Below are positions 7,950-15,779 of a DNA stretch of 27,535 nt, in pieces. The stretch is from CCY15215 sp034932145 (lineage in GTDB: Bacteria > Cyanobacteriota > Cyanobacteriia > Cyanobacteriales > Spirulinaceae). The translations under genes were made by a program, and so were the position numbers. The notes under the pieces were generated by a model that did no database searches, was not told where the DNA came from, and saw only the letters and a list, made by a program, of their open reading frames with translations. The stretch is from the NCBI RefSeq assembly GCF_034932145.1, contig NZ_JAYGHV010000014.1, positions 1 to 27,535 on the forward strand, in the 5' to 3' direction. Within the stretch, counting starts at the first letter, position 1. Every line of letters starts with the position of its first letter.

Positions 7950-9002
7950 ATGCTTGATTACGATGTCCTGTTCGATCGCATTGAAGAATTAGTTCTCTAT
8001 CATTCCCCTAGCGGTGTTGAAGGGGAAATCGATGTTTTTCTGCGCGATCGCCTCACCCATTTGCAAGTAGAACATTGGCAAGATCGGGCGGGAAATATTA
8101 TTGCGAAAATTCCAGGGCAAAATTCTCAAGGCGCGATCGCCATTACGGGACACAAGGATGAAATTGGCGCAATTGTGAAAACAGTGGACAGAAATGGTCG
8201 CTTAAAAATTCGCCCTTTGGGAGGGTCATTTCCTTGGGTCTATGGGGAAGGAGTCGTCGATATTTTAGGCGATCGCGCTACAATTCCAGGGATTCTCTCT
8301 TTTGGTTCCCGTCATGTTTCCCACGAATCTCCCCAAAAAGTCTTACAAGAAAGCGCACCTTTAGTTTGGGAAAGGGCGTGGGTAGAAACTAAATGTAATT
8401 CTCTGGAATTATCTCAAGCAGGAGTGCGACCAGGCACGAGGGTTGTGGTGGGGAAACATCGCAAGCGTCCTCTACGAATTAAAGATTATATTGCTAGTTA
8501 TACCCTCGATAATAAAGCCTCTGTGGCCATTTTATTGGCTCTGGCAGAACGGCTCAAAAATCCTCTCCAAGATGTCTATTTAGTGGCTTCGGCAAAAGAA
8601 GAAGTCGGGGCGATCGGGGCGCTTTATTTCACCCAAAATCAGCCCCTCGATGCTCTTATTGCTTTGGAAATTTGTCCCCTTTCCTCAGAGTATCCCATTC
8701 AAGGGGGAGATATGCCCGTACTGCTCTCTCAAGATGGTTATGGGATTTATGATGAAGGACTCAATTTTGAATTACAAACCAGTGCCGATCTCGCCCATAT
8801 TCCTCTCCAATTTGCCACCATTAGCGGTTTTGGCAGCGACGCATCTATCGCCATGAAATTCGGTCACGTCGCAAGGGCAGCTTGTTTGGGCTTTCCCACG
8901 GAAAATACCCACGGTTACGAAATCGCCCATTTGGGCGCGATCGCCAATTGTCTTGCTATCCTAGAAGAATATTGTCAACAGGGTGAGATGGAGAAAAAGT
9001 GA
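7950..9002 (+). CDS. M42-family metallopeptidase (glutamyl aminopeptidase/FrvX type)
   Basis: A 350-residue cytosolic protein, normal length for peptidase family M42, which are dinuclear-metal aminopeptidases assembled as tetrahedral dodecamers. Visible family motifs are SPSGVEGEI at the N-terminus, GHKDEIGAIV with His68, LDNKAS with the bridging Asp187, AKEEVGAIGA with the catalytic/metal Glu pair 217-218, and PTENTHGYE with His321. At the position where most members have a metal-binding Asp (around 235-240), this protein has Glu240 in ALEICP. The start has no strong Shine-Dalgarno sequence. The gene overlaps the following TPR gene by 4 bp (GTGA), so they form an operon. Substrate specificity cannot be read from the sequence. 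Confidence 0.9.
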   Translation: MLDYDVLFDRIEELVLYHSPSGVEGEIDVFLRDRLTHLQVEHWQDRAGNIIAKIPGQNSQGAIAITGHKDEIGAIVKTVDRNGRLKIRPLGGSFPWVYGEGVVDILGDRATIPGILSFGSRHVSHESPQKVLQESAPLVWERAWVETKCNSLELSQAGVRPGTRVVVGKHRKRPLRIKDYIASYTLDNKASVAILLALAERLKNPLQDVYLVASAKEEVGAIGALYFTQNQPLDALIALEICPLSSEYPIQGGDMPVLLSQDGYGIYDEGLNFELQTSADLAHIPLQFATISGFGSDASIAMKFGHVARAACLGFPTENTHGYEIAHLGAIANCLAILEEYCQQGEMEKK

Positions 9003-10054
9003 GGAAAATAGTCACGTTTTGGTTACTACTCGTCGTTAATTGCTTATTGCTTGTTGTTAAAGTTTCTCCCAAAGCAATTGCCCAGAATTTAGAACGCGCC
9101 TTTCAACAGGGAAATGCAGCCTATACTGCGGGAAATTATCCAGAAGCAGAGGCAATATGGCAGCAAATCTTAGAAATTTCTCCTAATAATACAGCAGCTT
9201 ACGTTAATTTGGGTTTGGCTTTGATGGAACAGGGCAAACTGGAAGCGGCGATCGCCGCCTATCAAAAAGCTATTGAACTCGACCCTAATAATGCTTTAGC
9301 TTATAATAATTTGGGCAATGCCTTTAAAGCCCAAGGTCAGTTATGGGTTGCACTTTCTGCCTATCAAGAAGCCACTGAAATCGATCCTGAATTTGCTGTT
9401 GCTTATAGTAATTTAGGGGTGATCTTGCGACAAATAGGGCGATCGAGAGATGCGATCGCGGCTTACGAACGGGCGATCGAACTTGATGCTAATTATGCTC
9501 AAGCCTATAATAATTTAGGCAATGCTTTGCGAGATTGGGGACAATTAGATGCGGCAATTACGGCTTATGCGACATCTGTTCAACTCGAACCCAATGCGAT
9601 TCGCTATCATAATTTAGGGGTTGCTTTAGCAGCAAAAGAAAACTACGATCGCGCCATTGAAGCCTATCAACAGTCTTTAAAACGAGATGCAAATAATATT
9701 GTAACTTATCTTCATTTGGGTTTGGCATTAGAAGCGATCGCCCGTCTGGATGAGGCCGTAGAAATCTATCAACAGGCTCTAGAAATTGACCCGAATAATC
9801 CTTATATTTATAGTAATTTAGGTAATGCCTTCAATAAATTGGCACGTTTTGATGATGCGATTTTGGCTCATCGTCGTGCGGTAGAAATCGAACCGAATGC
9901 CATTCGTTATAATAATCTTGGTTCTACCTTAGCACGACAAGGAGAACTAGAAGCGGCGATCGAGCAATTTAAACAGGCGATCGAACTCGATCCCGACTAT
10001 CAGACTCCTCGTAATAATTTGGACGCTGTGACGCGATCGCTAGAAAATCAGTAA
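8999..10054 (+). CDS. Exported TPR-repeat protein
   Basis: A 351-residue protein starting with GTG that overlaps the M42 peptidase stop codon (GTGA), so translation is probably coupled. Residues 1-28 form a signal sequence (basic start, then FWLLLVVNCLLLVV, cleavage likely near KAIAQ). The rest is nine tandem TPR units, for example AYVNLGLALMEQGKLEAAI and AYNNLGNAFKAQGQLWVAL, most with the canonical DPNN junction. TPR solenoids are protein-docking scaffolds; no enzymatic domain is present. With the signal sequence it should sit in the periplasm or be anchored to the inner membrane. Partner unknown. Confidence 0.88.
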   Translation: MRKIVTFWLLLVVNCLLLVVKVSPKAIAQNLERAFQQGNAAYTAGNYPEAEAIWQQILEISPNNTAAYVNLGLALMEQGKLEAAIAAYQKAIELDPNNALAYNNLGNAFKAQGQLWVALSAYQEATEIDPEFAVAYSNLGVILRQIGRSRDAIAAYERAIELDANYAQAYNNLGNALRDWGQLDAAITAYATSVQLEPNAIRYHNLGVALAAKENYDRAIEAYQQSLKRDANNIVTYLHLGLALEAIARLDEAVEIYQQALEIDPNNPYIYSNLGNAFNKLARFDDAILAHRRAVEIEPNAIRYNNLGSTLARQGELEAAIEQFKQAIELDPDYQTPRNNLDAVTRSLENQ

Positions 10055-10131
10055 CTATAAACCCATCTCTCTTGATTTTCTGAATTTAACCTCCCGAATC
10101 CTTCTATCAGGCTATCAGAGTGGAATAATTG

Positions 10132-10175
10132 ACAAATATGATACAAATATGAGATAAATATAAAACAAATATGAA
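10132..10175 (+). repeat. Four 11-bp direct repeats overlapping a start codon
   Basis: Four adjacent 11-mers occur: ACAAATATGAT (10132), ACAAATATGAG (10143), ATAAATATAAA (10154, degenerate) and ACAAATATGAA (10165). The last contains the ATG at 10171 of the SGNH-type gene. A spacing of 11 bp puts all copies close to the same face of the helix, as in operator or iteron arrays. Confidence 0.85.
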
Positions 10176-11139
10176 ACTCAAAACAGTTTTTAACTATCGC
10201 TTCCTGATTTTTATTTTATTACTTGTTCTTATTTTAGAAAGTGTATTGCGTCTTAAATTTGGCTTAGGGAATCCTGTATTAAGTCAAACTGATTCAGCAA
10301 CAGGGTATCGCTTTCAGCCCAATCAAAATATAACTCGTTTTGGCCGCAAAATCATTTACAATCAATATTCTCAAAGATCCGATCCCATTACTTCCCAAAA
10401 CCCCAAAAATACTCTCAGAATTCTTATGGTTGGCGACTCGGTGTTAAATGGGGGAACATTAACCGATCAAACGCAAACTATTTCCGAACAGTTGGAAGCG
10501 CAAATAAAAAAGACAGGAATCAATACAGAAGTTTTGAATGCTTCGGCAGGATCTTGGGGCATTGGTAATCAACTCGGATACTTACAGAAATTTGGTACAT
10601 TTGCAAGCGATTTGCTCATTTTACAAATTGGAACCCACGATTTAATTCAACCTACCAGTGTTGGCGATCGCGTCGGAATTGACCCCAATTATCCCGATCG
10701 CAAGCCATTTTTAGCACTACAAGAAATGTTTTCTCGCTATCTCCTCCCGCAAATTTCCCTGCGTTTGCATTTGCAACCTGCTTACCCAGAAATTCCGCCA
10801 ACTTTAACCCCCGAGGAGCAATTTCACGAAAATCTCTTGCTGTTGGATCGTATTCTACAACGCGATCGCGCACTGCCAATTATTGTTCTTTTCACACCCA
10901 ACCGCGTTGATGTCCTTCCTAATGCCGATCTTCCTACTTATAAAACCGAGTTTTTGCGGTTTTTAAAAACTCGTCATATCTCCTTTATCGATACTCACTT
11001 AGCTTGGTCGCGATACCCTGCAACTACTACAGAATCTTATTTTCGTGATGTAGTTCATCTCACACCCGCAGGAAATAGCGCGATCGCCAAACTTTTATTT
11101 GAGCAAATTTGTCAGCGCGATCGGTTATGTTCTTTATAA
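10171..11139 (+). CDS. Membrane-anchored SGNH-hydrolase-like protein
   Basis: A 322-residue protein. Residues 10-27 form a single hydrophobic anchor (LIFILLLVLILES), so the body should face the periplasm. Blocks of the SGNH/GDSL superfamily are visible: block I MVGDSV with nucleophile Ser90, block II NASAGSWGIGN with the oxyanion Gly, block III GTHDL where the usual Asn of GxND is replaced by His, and block V DVVHLTPAGN with Asp293 and His296. The Ser-Asp-His triad is therefore intact but the block III Asn is not. Families with this shape include lipases and esterases acting on cell-surface acyl groups; the substrate is unknown. The start codon lies inside the last 11-bp repeat. The gene converges with the AIM24 genes, with 22 bp between stops. 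Confidence 0.82.
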   Translation: MKLKTVFNYRFLIFILLLVLILESVLRLKFGLGNPVLSQTDSATGYRFQPNQNITRFGRKIIYNQYSQRSDPITSQNPKNTLRILMVGDSVLNGGTLTDQTQTISEQLEAQIKKTGINTEVLNASAGSWGIGNQLGYLQKFGTFASDLLILQIGTHDLIQPTSVGDRVGIDPNYPDRKPFLALQEMFSRYLLPQISLRLHLQPAYPEIPPTLTPEEQFHENLLLLDRILQRDRALPIIVLFTPNRVDVLPNADLPTYKTEFLRFLKTRHISFIDTHLAWSRYPATTTESYFRDVVHLTPAGNSAIAKLLFEQICQRDRLCSL

Positions 11140-11161
11140 CACATTCTTTATCAATTACTGA

Positions 11162-11782
11162 TTATTGCTCAGAAGATTGAATTAAAATAGTCCCTTTTCC
11201 CGTAAAATTTAACTGTCTTTCTTCACCAGACTTTTTTAATCCGGCTAAACTCCCCACCGCAGAGAAAACATCTTTAATATATTCATAATCATAATGATAA
11301 GAAGGACTGGGTAAATCTGCCCATCCTAAAATAGCATCGGGATCGACCTTTGCAGGAGCCTCCAGAAACACCACAGGACCGTTAGAAGACGCAATTAATT
11401 GACCCGTTCCCAAAAAGGTTAAATAACCAGATAACGTTGATTCTTGACAGATTAATGAAGGAGAAAAAGCCAAAACTCGAGATGCTTTTACCGTCAAATG
11501 TGCATCTTCTAAATCATAAGACGCAATTTCACAAGCGCGATCGCCTAATACAAGTTTTCCTTGTCCTGTTACGACGACAAAATTATTCCCATAACGAGGT
11601 GTATTTAAAGACTCTTGTACAATCAAATCAAGCAGGTTTACTCCAATTGCTTCAAATCTTAACATTCCATAATAAGCAATCATTTTGCCTTTTGTAATAA
11701 TCATTTGATTGACAACATTCAAACAATAACTATAATTATTGAGATTGTCGTTATCGGGTAAAGTTTCGTAGTTATAAATCAT
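11162..11782 (-). CDS. AIM24-family protein (third of three, most divergent)
   Basis: About 206 residues from the ATG at 11782, which overlaps the stop of the upstream paralog as ATGA. The longer in-frame extension to 11884 only reads through the neighbour's coding sequence. AIM24 (PF01987) signs are KGKMIAYYGMLRFE near the start, repeated beta-strand blocks such as GTGQLIASSNGPV, VDPDAILGW, and the closing LNFTGKGTILIQSSE. Compared with its two paralogs it has a different segment before the end (DVFSAVGSLAGLKK replaces the NWKTLIG block). The family is a beta-sandwich of unclear biochemical role, named from a yeast mitochondrial protein. No catalytic motif is visible. Confidence 0.85.
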   Translation of the reverse strand: MIYNYETLPDNDNLNNYSYCLNVVNQMIITKGKMIAYYGMLRFEAIGVNLLDLIVQESLNTPRYGNNFVVVTGQGKLVLGDRACEIASYDLEDAHLTVKASRVLAFSPSLICQESTLSGYLTFLGTGQLIASSNGPVVFLEAPAKVDPDAILGWADLPSPSYHYDYEYIKDVFSAVGSLAGLKKSGEERQLNFTGKGTILIQSSEQ

Positions 11783-12432
11783 GGGTTTATCTCTCGTTCG
11801 TAGGCTTGAATATAAACCGTCCCTTGTCCGGTAAACTTGAATTGATAACTTTCTCCAGAAGTTTGACCGATCAATGTTTTCCAATTTACATCCGTTACCA
11901 ACTGAGTTGTTAACATTCCTTTGTGGCCGAGATAAGCATTAGGATCGACAAATATAGGCTCTTTTTGCGTTACCTCAAGGGCGATCGCATCTCCTTGAGA
12001 AATAATAGCTACTTCACCAGATCCCGAAAATGTCGTTGTAAATAAACCTTGACCGCTTGCAACCCCTTTAATAATACCTTGTACTCCTCCTTGATTACCT
12101 TGAAAAATCGTTCCAGTTTGTAAGCGACTATCGTAAGCTAAAACACTATCAGTTTCAATATATAACATTTCTCCTCGTAGAAGAATAATCGTCACATATT
12201 TGCCATAATAACCATAACAAACCTTTCCCGTTCCTCGGGCCCGCATCACAATTAATTCTTCATTGGTTACTTCTCGCATGGCTAAACTTTGAACCCCACC
12301 CCCAGCAAGATAACTACGAGTAAAATTAATTTTTCCCGTATAGCAAATCATCGAACCGCGTTTTGCAAAAATTTCTTCTTTTGCCAGTGCGATCGCCAGC
12401 ATTTTATAATTAACTAGGCTATAAGTTGGCAT
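11779..12432 (-). CDS. AIM24-family protein (second of three)
   Basis: A 217-residue AIM24-type protein. It shows the family pattern KRGSMICYTGKINF, ARGTGKVCYG, GQGLFTTTFSGSGEVAIISQ, VDPNAYLGHKG and the closing YQFKFTGQGTVYIQAYE. An AGGAG ribosome binding site precedes its ATG. It overlaps the downstream paralog by 4 bp and follows the upstream paralog by 30 bp, so the three are one transcription unit. It is clearly the closest relative of the 12463-13095 gene, suggesting a local duplication. The role is unknown. Confidence 0.88.
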   Translation of the reverse strand: MPTYSLVNYKMLAIALAKEEIFAKRGSMICYTGKINFTRSYLAGGGVQSLAMREVTNEELIVMRARGTGKVCYGYYGKYVTIILLRGEMLYIETDSVLAYDSRLQTGTIFQGNQGGVQGIIKGVASGQGLFTTTFSGSGEVAIISQGDAIALEVTQKEPIFVDPNAYLGHKGMLTTQLVTDVNWKTLIGQTSGESYQFKFTGQGTVYIQAYEREINP

Positions 12433-12462
12433 AATTTCTCCTGATAATAATTTATCTAAATT

Positions 12463-13095
12463 CTAGCTTTTTGGTCTTGGACGTTCTGCCGCTTGAATGT
12501 AAACAATTCCTTGTCCAGTAAACTTTAACTGATAGCTTTCTCCAGAATTTTCGCCGATCATTGTTTTCCAATTCACATCAAAAATAAATTCTTTTTGAAC
12601 ATTACCTTGATAACCGATAAACGCATCAGGATCGACACAAAAGGGATAAATTCCATTCACCTCAAATGCTAAAATTCCCCCTTGAGAAATTACGGCAACA
12701 TGGCCAATTCCTTCAACCGTTGTTGTAAATAAACCTTGTCCTGATGTTGCCCCAGCAATTCCAGCAAAAGCAACATTAGTTTTCATATTTTTATCAAATG
12801 CTAAGAGACTATTACTTTCAATAAATACTTTTTCATTATTTAAAGGGAGAATGGAAATCTCTTGCGCTTTATTGGCAAAATACACAATTCCAGAACCCTT
12901 AACGCACATGAGTTCAAATTGTTCTGTTGTTACTTTACGTTTAAGGACTCCAAAGAGTCCTTCTCCCCCTAATAAAGCCTTTTCAAATTTAATATTTCCA
13001 CTGCAAGCAACCATCGATCCGGCTGTTGCTAGGATTTCCTCGTTATCTAAAGCAACTTGGAGAAGGCGATCGTTTTTCAATGCAAAAGAAGTCAT
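12463..13095 (-). CDS. AIM24-family protein (first of three)
   Basis: A 210-residue AIM24-type protein with TAGSMVACSGNIKFEKALLGG, KGSGIVYFA, GQGLFTTTVEGIGHVAVIS, VDPDAFIGYQG and YQLKFTGQGIVYIQAAE. It is the first gene of the AIM24 triplet and lies 37 bp downstream of an NTF2-like gene on the same strand. No signal peptide or membrane segment is visible. Paralogs in tandem often build hetero-oligomers, but that is only an inference here. Confidence 0.88.
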   Translation of the reverse strand: MTSFALKNDRLLQVALDNEEILATAGSMVACSGNIKFEKALLGGEGLFGVLKRKVTTEQFELMCVKGSGIVYFANKAQEISILPLNNEKVFIESNSLLAFDKNMKTNVAFAGIAGATSGQGLFTTTVEGIGHVAVISQGGILAFEVNGIYPFCVDPDAFIGYQGNVQKEFIFDVNWKTMIGENSGESYQLKFTGQGIVYIQAAERPRPKS

Positions 13096-13132
13096 TTTTA
13101 TAATTGATAATTTTAGAAATTAATCGTATTTT

Positions 13133-13528
13133 TTATTCCCTTTTCCTCGCAATAGGGCTACCGTGATGGTGAACGAGATACCATTTTTGTGCCATTTTCC
13201 GAAAGATATTCGTTGCCATCGATCGCGCTTCATAACGCTGCTTTCCCACAATTTGCATGACATTCTCCACCAGAATGATGTATGCGATCGCCTCTCCGAT
13301 CTCAACATTGATAATTTCCGTTTCAATTTCGAGGTAATTGGTATTGCGAAAAATTTGTTCCCAAGAAGTGCGCGTATTCTCCCATCCTCGTAGGGTTTCC
13401 CGTCCAGGATGGATGCAAGAACACCATGTTCCTTGGGACCAAACCTCAGACATTGCACCAATATCCTTCTTCTCAAAAGCACGATAAAAGGTGTCATTAA
13501 GGGCAAGAATTGCTGTTTTTTCGTCCAT
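13133..13528 (-). CDS. NTF2/SnoaL-like protein
   Basis: A 131-residue protein with the cone-fold pattern of the SnoaL/DUF4440 group: ALNDTFYRAFEKKDIGAMSEVW at the start, WSQGTWCSCIHPGRETLRGW in the first half, and MAQKWYLVHHHGSPI at the end, which matches the closing WRIVHHHSS motif of the family. Proteins of this fold can be small enzymes or ligand-binding subunits; no specific activity can be assigned. It lies between thiG and the AIM24 triplet on the same strand. An overlapping frame at 13120-13506 lacks any family match and is a shadow. Confidence 0.85.
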   Translation of the reverse strand: MDEKTAILALNDTFYRAFEKKDIGAMSEVWSQGTWCSCIHPGRETLRGWENTRTSWEQIFRNTNYLEIETEIINVEIGEAIAYIILVENVMQIVGKQRYEARSMATNIFRKMAQKWYLVHHHGSPIARKRE

Positions 13529-13621
13529 TATTTTAGGTAATTGACAATTAGTAATCGGGAGAAAGCGATCGGAAAAAAGAGAAATTTCTCGTTTATCCTT
13601 CCTTCTCCCATTATTCCTAGA

Positions 13622-14461
13622 TTAACCTACCGTTCCTGTTAAAGGAGAACTCGCACTTGCGTAGGCTTTAATCGGAATGCGTCCGGCTTGATAGGCCATG
13701 CGTCCGGCTTCTGCGGCCATACCCACTGCTTTAGCCATTGTAACAGGGTCTTTCGCAAGGGCGATCGCGCTATTCACCAGCAGGGCATCTGCACCCATTT
13801 CCATTGCTGCGGCTGCCTCACTGGGGCTACCGATCCCCGCATCGACGACCACGGGAATCTTTGCCTGTTCGATGATAATGGCAATATTGGCAGCATTTTT
13901 TAGCCCTTGTCCGGAACCTATGGGAGAACCTAAAGGCATCACCGTGACGCAGCCAGCCTCCTCTAAACGCTTGGCCAAGAGGGGATCGGCGTTGATGTAG
14001 GGTAAAACGGCAAAACCCTCTTTAACCAACTGTTCTGCCGCTTCTAGGGTGCCGATGGGGTCGGGAAGTAAATATTTAGCGTCGGGAATGACCTCGAGTT
14101 TGACAAAATTATTCTCTTCTTGTCCCAAAAGTTTAGCCATTTCTCGCCCCAAACGGGCAACACGCACAGCTTCTTCGACGGTTTTACAGCCGGCAGTATT
14201 GGGAAGCATCCAGATTTTGTCCCAGTCGATCGCCTCTGCGAGTCCTTCGTGACCAGGGGCTTTTGTTTGCACTCGTCGTACTGCAACGGTGACAATTTCG
14301 CAACCACTGGCCATGATACTGCGCTGCATGGTTTCCAGATTGGGATATTTGCCTGTCCCTGTCATCAAGCGAGATTTAAAGGTTCGTCCGGCAATGATTA
14401 AAGAATCGCTAGATGAGGCAGTTTGAGAGGGTTTAGGGCTGAGAATCGTTGCTGGTGACAT
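13622..14461 (-). CDS. thiG: Thiazole synthase ThiG
   Basis: A 279-residue TIM-barrel enzyme that builds the thiazole phosphate of thiamine from 1-deoxyxylulose 5-phosphate, dehydroglycine and the ThiS thiocarboxylate. Motifs are GTGKYPN near the start, VRRVQTKAPG, FVKLEVIPD with the Schiff-base Lys121, MPLGSPIGSGQG, and DAGIGSPSEAAAAMEMGAD for the phosphate site. I start it at the ATG at 14461; the in-frame TTG at 14476 lies in the heptamer repeat. In many cyanobacteria ThiG is fused to the glycine oxidase ThiO, but here it is a single-domain protein, so ThiO must be elsewhere. The whole gap to the upstream DUF58 gene is tandem repeat. Confidence 0.96.
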   Translation of the reverse strand: MSPATILSPKPSQTASSSDSLIIAGRTFKSRLMTGTGKYPNLETMQRSIMASGCEIVTVAVRRVQTKAPGHEGLAEAIDWDKIWMLPNTAGCKTVEEAVRVARLGREMAKLLGQEENNFVKLEVIPDAKYLLPDPIGTLEAAEQLVKEGFAVLPYINADPLLAKRLEEAGCVTVMPLGSPIGSGQGLKNAANIAIIIEQAKIPVVVDAGIGSPSEAAAAMEMGADALLVNSAIALAKDPVTMAKAVGMAAEAGRMAYQAGRIPIKAYASASSPLTGTVG

Positions 14462-14462
14462 G

Positions 14463-14539
14463 AAATCAATTATCAATTATCAATTATTAATTATCAATTA
14501 TCAATCAAGAATTATTAATTATCAATTACTGATTACCGA
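14463..14539. repeat. Degenerate heptamer array between DUF58 gene and thiG
   Basis: Repeats of the ATTATCA/TTATCAA type (for example AATTATCAATTATTAATTAT) fill the entire 78-bp gap from the thiG start codon to the DUF58 gene stop codon. This is the short tandemly repeated repetitive (STRR) class known in cyanobacteria. It leaves no conventional ribosome binding site for thiG. Confidence 0.85.
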
Positions 14540-15697
14540 TTATCTAATTTGTCGCTGTAACTGGTCTTGTAAAGGTTGTTCGGGATCGATCGCTAAACCG
14601 ATGAGATTTCCTGTAGCATCTGAGGGAACAAAACTGGCTGGAGAATTGGCAAAGAGTAGATAACAACTGCCACGAGGAAGAGTATTTATACTATTGGCAT
14701 GAGGTGTTAACCAAACTAAGGGAAACTTTAAGGGAATTTCTGTCGTTTGTTCTTCTTGAATATAAGTAGCGGCAAGGGTTTCCAAAACAACGCGATTTCC
14801 TTGCACTAAACCTGTTTGTGCGGTCCACAATTGAACGCTAAATTGGCAGCGACTGGCGTAAAAATAAAGAGATGCTGCTGCAATTACAGCCCGTTCAAAT
14901 TCTTCGGAGTTCCAAGCGGCACCACTATCTAAACAAATAATTACTTCTTTGCCACTGGTAATCACTTCGAGTTCTCTAACTTGTAGTGTTCCCAGTCTGG
15001 CGCTAGTTCGCCAGTGAATTAAACGGGTCGGATCGCCAGTACGATAGGGACGCAGGGCTTTTGTAATTCCTTCTGTTGCTGATTGATAGCGGCGATCGCT
15101 TTCATTTTGCAGTCTTTCTTCTCTCCCAATGGTATCAACAAGGGGACAATAACGCAGGGGTAAAACTTGCGGGTAAACAATGGCTTTTGCGGGGACTTTT
15201 CGACTGCGACGCGCCCAAAATAAACCCAAGGGAGTTGCGGTTCTCAGTTCTACTTCTTGCCAGCGATAAACGCCCCGTTTTTGGGTAGGATGATAATAGG
15301 TAATGCGCTGGGTTTGATGGGGAAGAATTTGCTCGATCGCCGTGGGTTTGGCTGTTCCGAGAACTGAAGGTAAAAGATCGTAGGCTTGTAGCAGCGATCG
15401 CGGACTATTGCTAGTATTTTCTATTTCTAGTTCTAATGTGATATTGTCTCCCGCACTAATCGGAGCAATGAGACGGCGACGTACCTTAATGTGAGAAAGA
15501 GAGCGCCCAGCTAGGACGGCACCGAGTCCCAATAAGGCGAAAATAATGCCGCTAATGGCATATAACCACCCGGCCATTGTATTAGTAGCTGCCCCAAAGA
15601 AACATAAGGCGATCGCAAATAAAACACCCCCAGAATAAGCGGGTTTCACCCAATGAGATTCTAACCAATCTAGCGTCCGTGTTATTATTTTGAACAT
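14540..15697 (-). CDS. DUF58 domain-containing membrane protein
   Basis: A 385-residue protein. Two hydrophobic segments lie near the N-terminus (about 21-41, VLFAIALCFFGAA, and 44-64, LYAISGIIFALLGLG). A beta-rich stretch follows, then the DUF58 signature LRPYRTGDPTRLIHWRTSAR at about 215-235 and a VWA-like fold (VIICLDSG near 260). DUF58 proteins commonly occur with MoxR ATPases and transglutaminase-like proteins and are thought to act as membrane assembly or chaperone factors, but neither partner is within the window. The gene precedes thiG on the same strand, separated only by a heptamer array, so co-transcription is likely. Confidence 0.9.
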   Translation of the reverse strand: MFKIITRTLDWLESHWVKPAYSGGVLFAIALCFFGAATNTMAGWLYAISGIIFALLGLGAVLAGRSLSHIKVRRRLIAPISAGDNITLELEIENTSNSPRSLLQAYDLLPSVLGTAKPTAIEQILPHQTQRITYYHPTQKRGVYRWQEVELRTATPLGLFWARRSRKVPAKAIVYPQVLPLRYCPLVDTIGREERLQNESDRRYQSATEGITKALRPYRTGDPTRLIHWRTSARLGTLQVRELEVITSGKEVIICLDSGAAWNSEEFERAVIAAASLYFYASRCQFSVQLWTAQTGLVQGNRVVLETLAATYIQEEQTTEIPLKFPLVWLTPHANSINTLPRGSCYLLFANSPASFVPSDATGNLIGLAIDPEQPLQDQLQRQIR

Positions 15698-15711
15698 GAT
15701 TTCCGCGATCG

Positions 15712-15746
15712 CAATCTTTGCTTTTCGATTTTAACCGAAAAGATTG
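15712..15746 (-). other. Hairpin between lysR and DUF58 genes
   Basis: CAATCTTT (15712-15719) pairs with AAAGATTG (15739-15746), with an alternative inner pairing CTTTTCG/CGAAAAG (15721-15727/15736-15742). There is no U run, so I do not call it a terminator. It may be an attenuating or processing structure in the leader of the DUF58 gene. Confidence 0.4.
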
Positions 15747-15779
15747 GGATTGCAAAGCATCAAATTGTTGTTAAGAAGG

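Noticed and set aside
11782..11884. 34-residue N-terminal extension of the last AIM24 gene
   Set aside because: It would overlap the upstream paralog by about 100 bp; the ATG in the ATGA overlap gives a family-like N-terminus.
13120..13506. 128-codon minus-strand frame overlapping the NTF2-like gene
   Set aside because: The overlapping 13133-13528 frame has a full NTF2/SnoaL pattern; this one is in a different frame with no family match.
14461..14476. Upstream TTG start for thiG
   Set aside because: It lies in the heptamer repeat and adds five residues with no conservation; the ATG at 14461 is the natural start.
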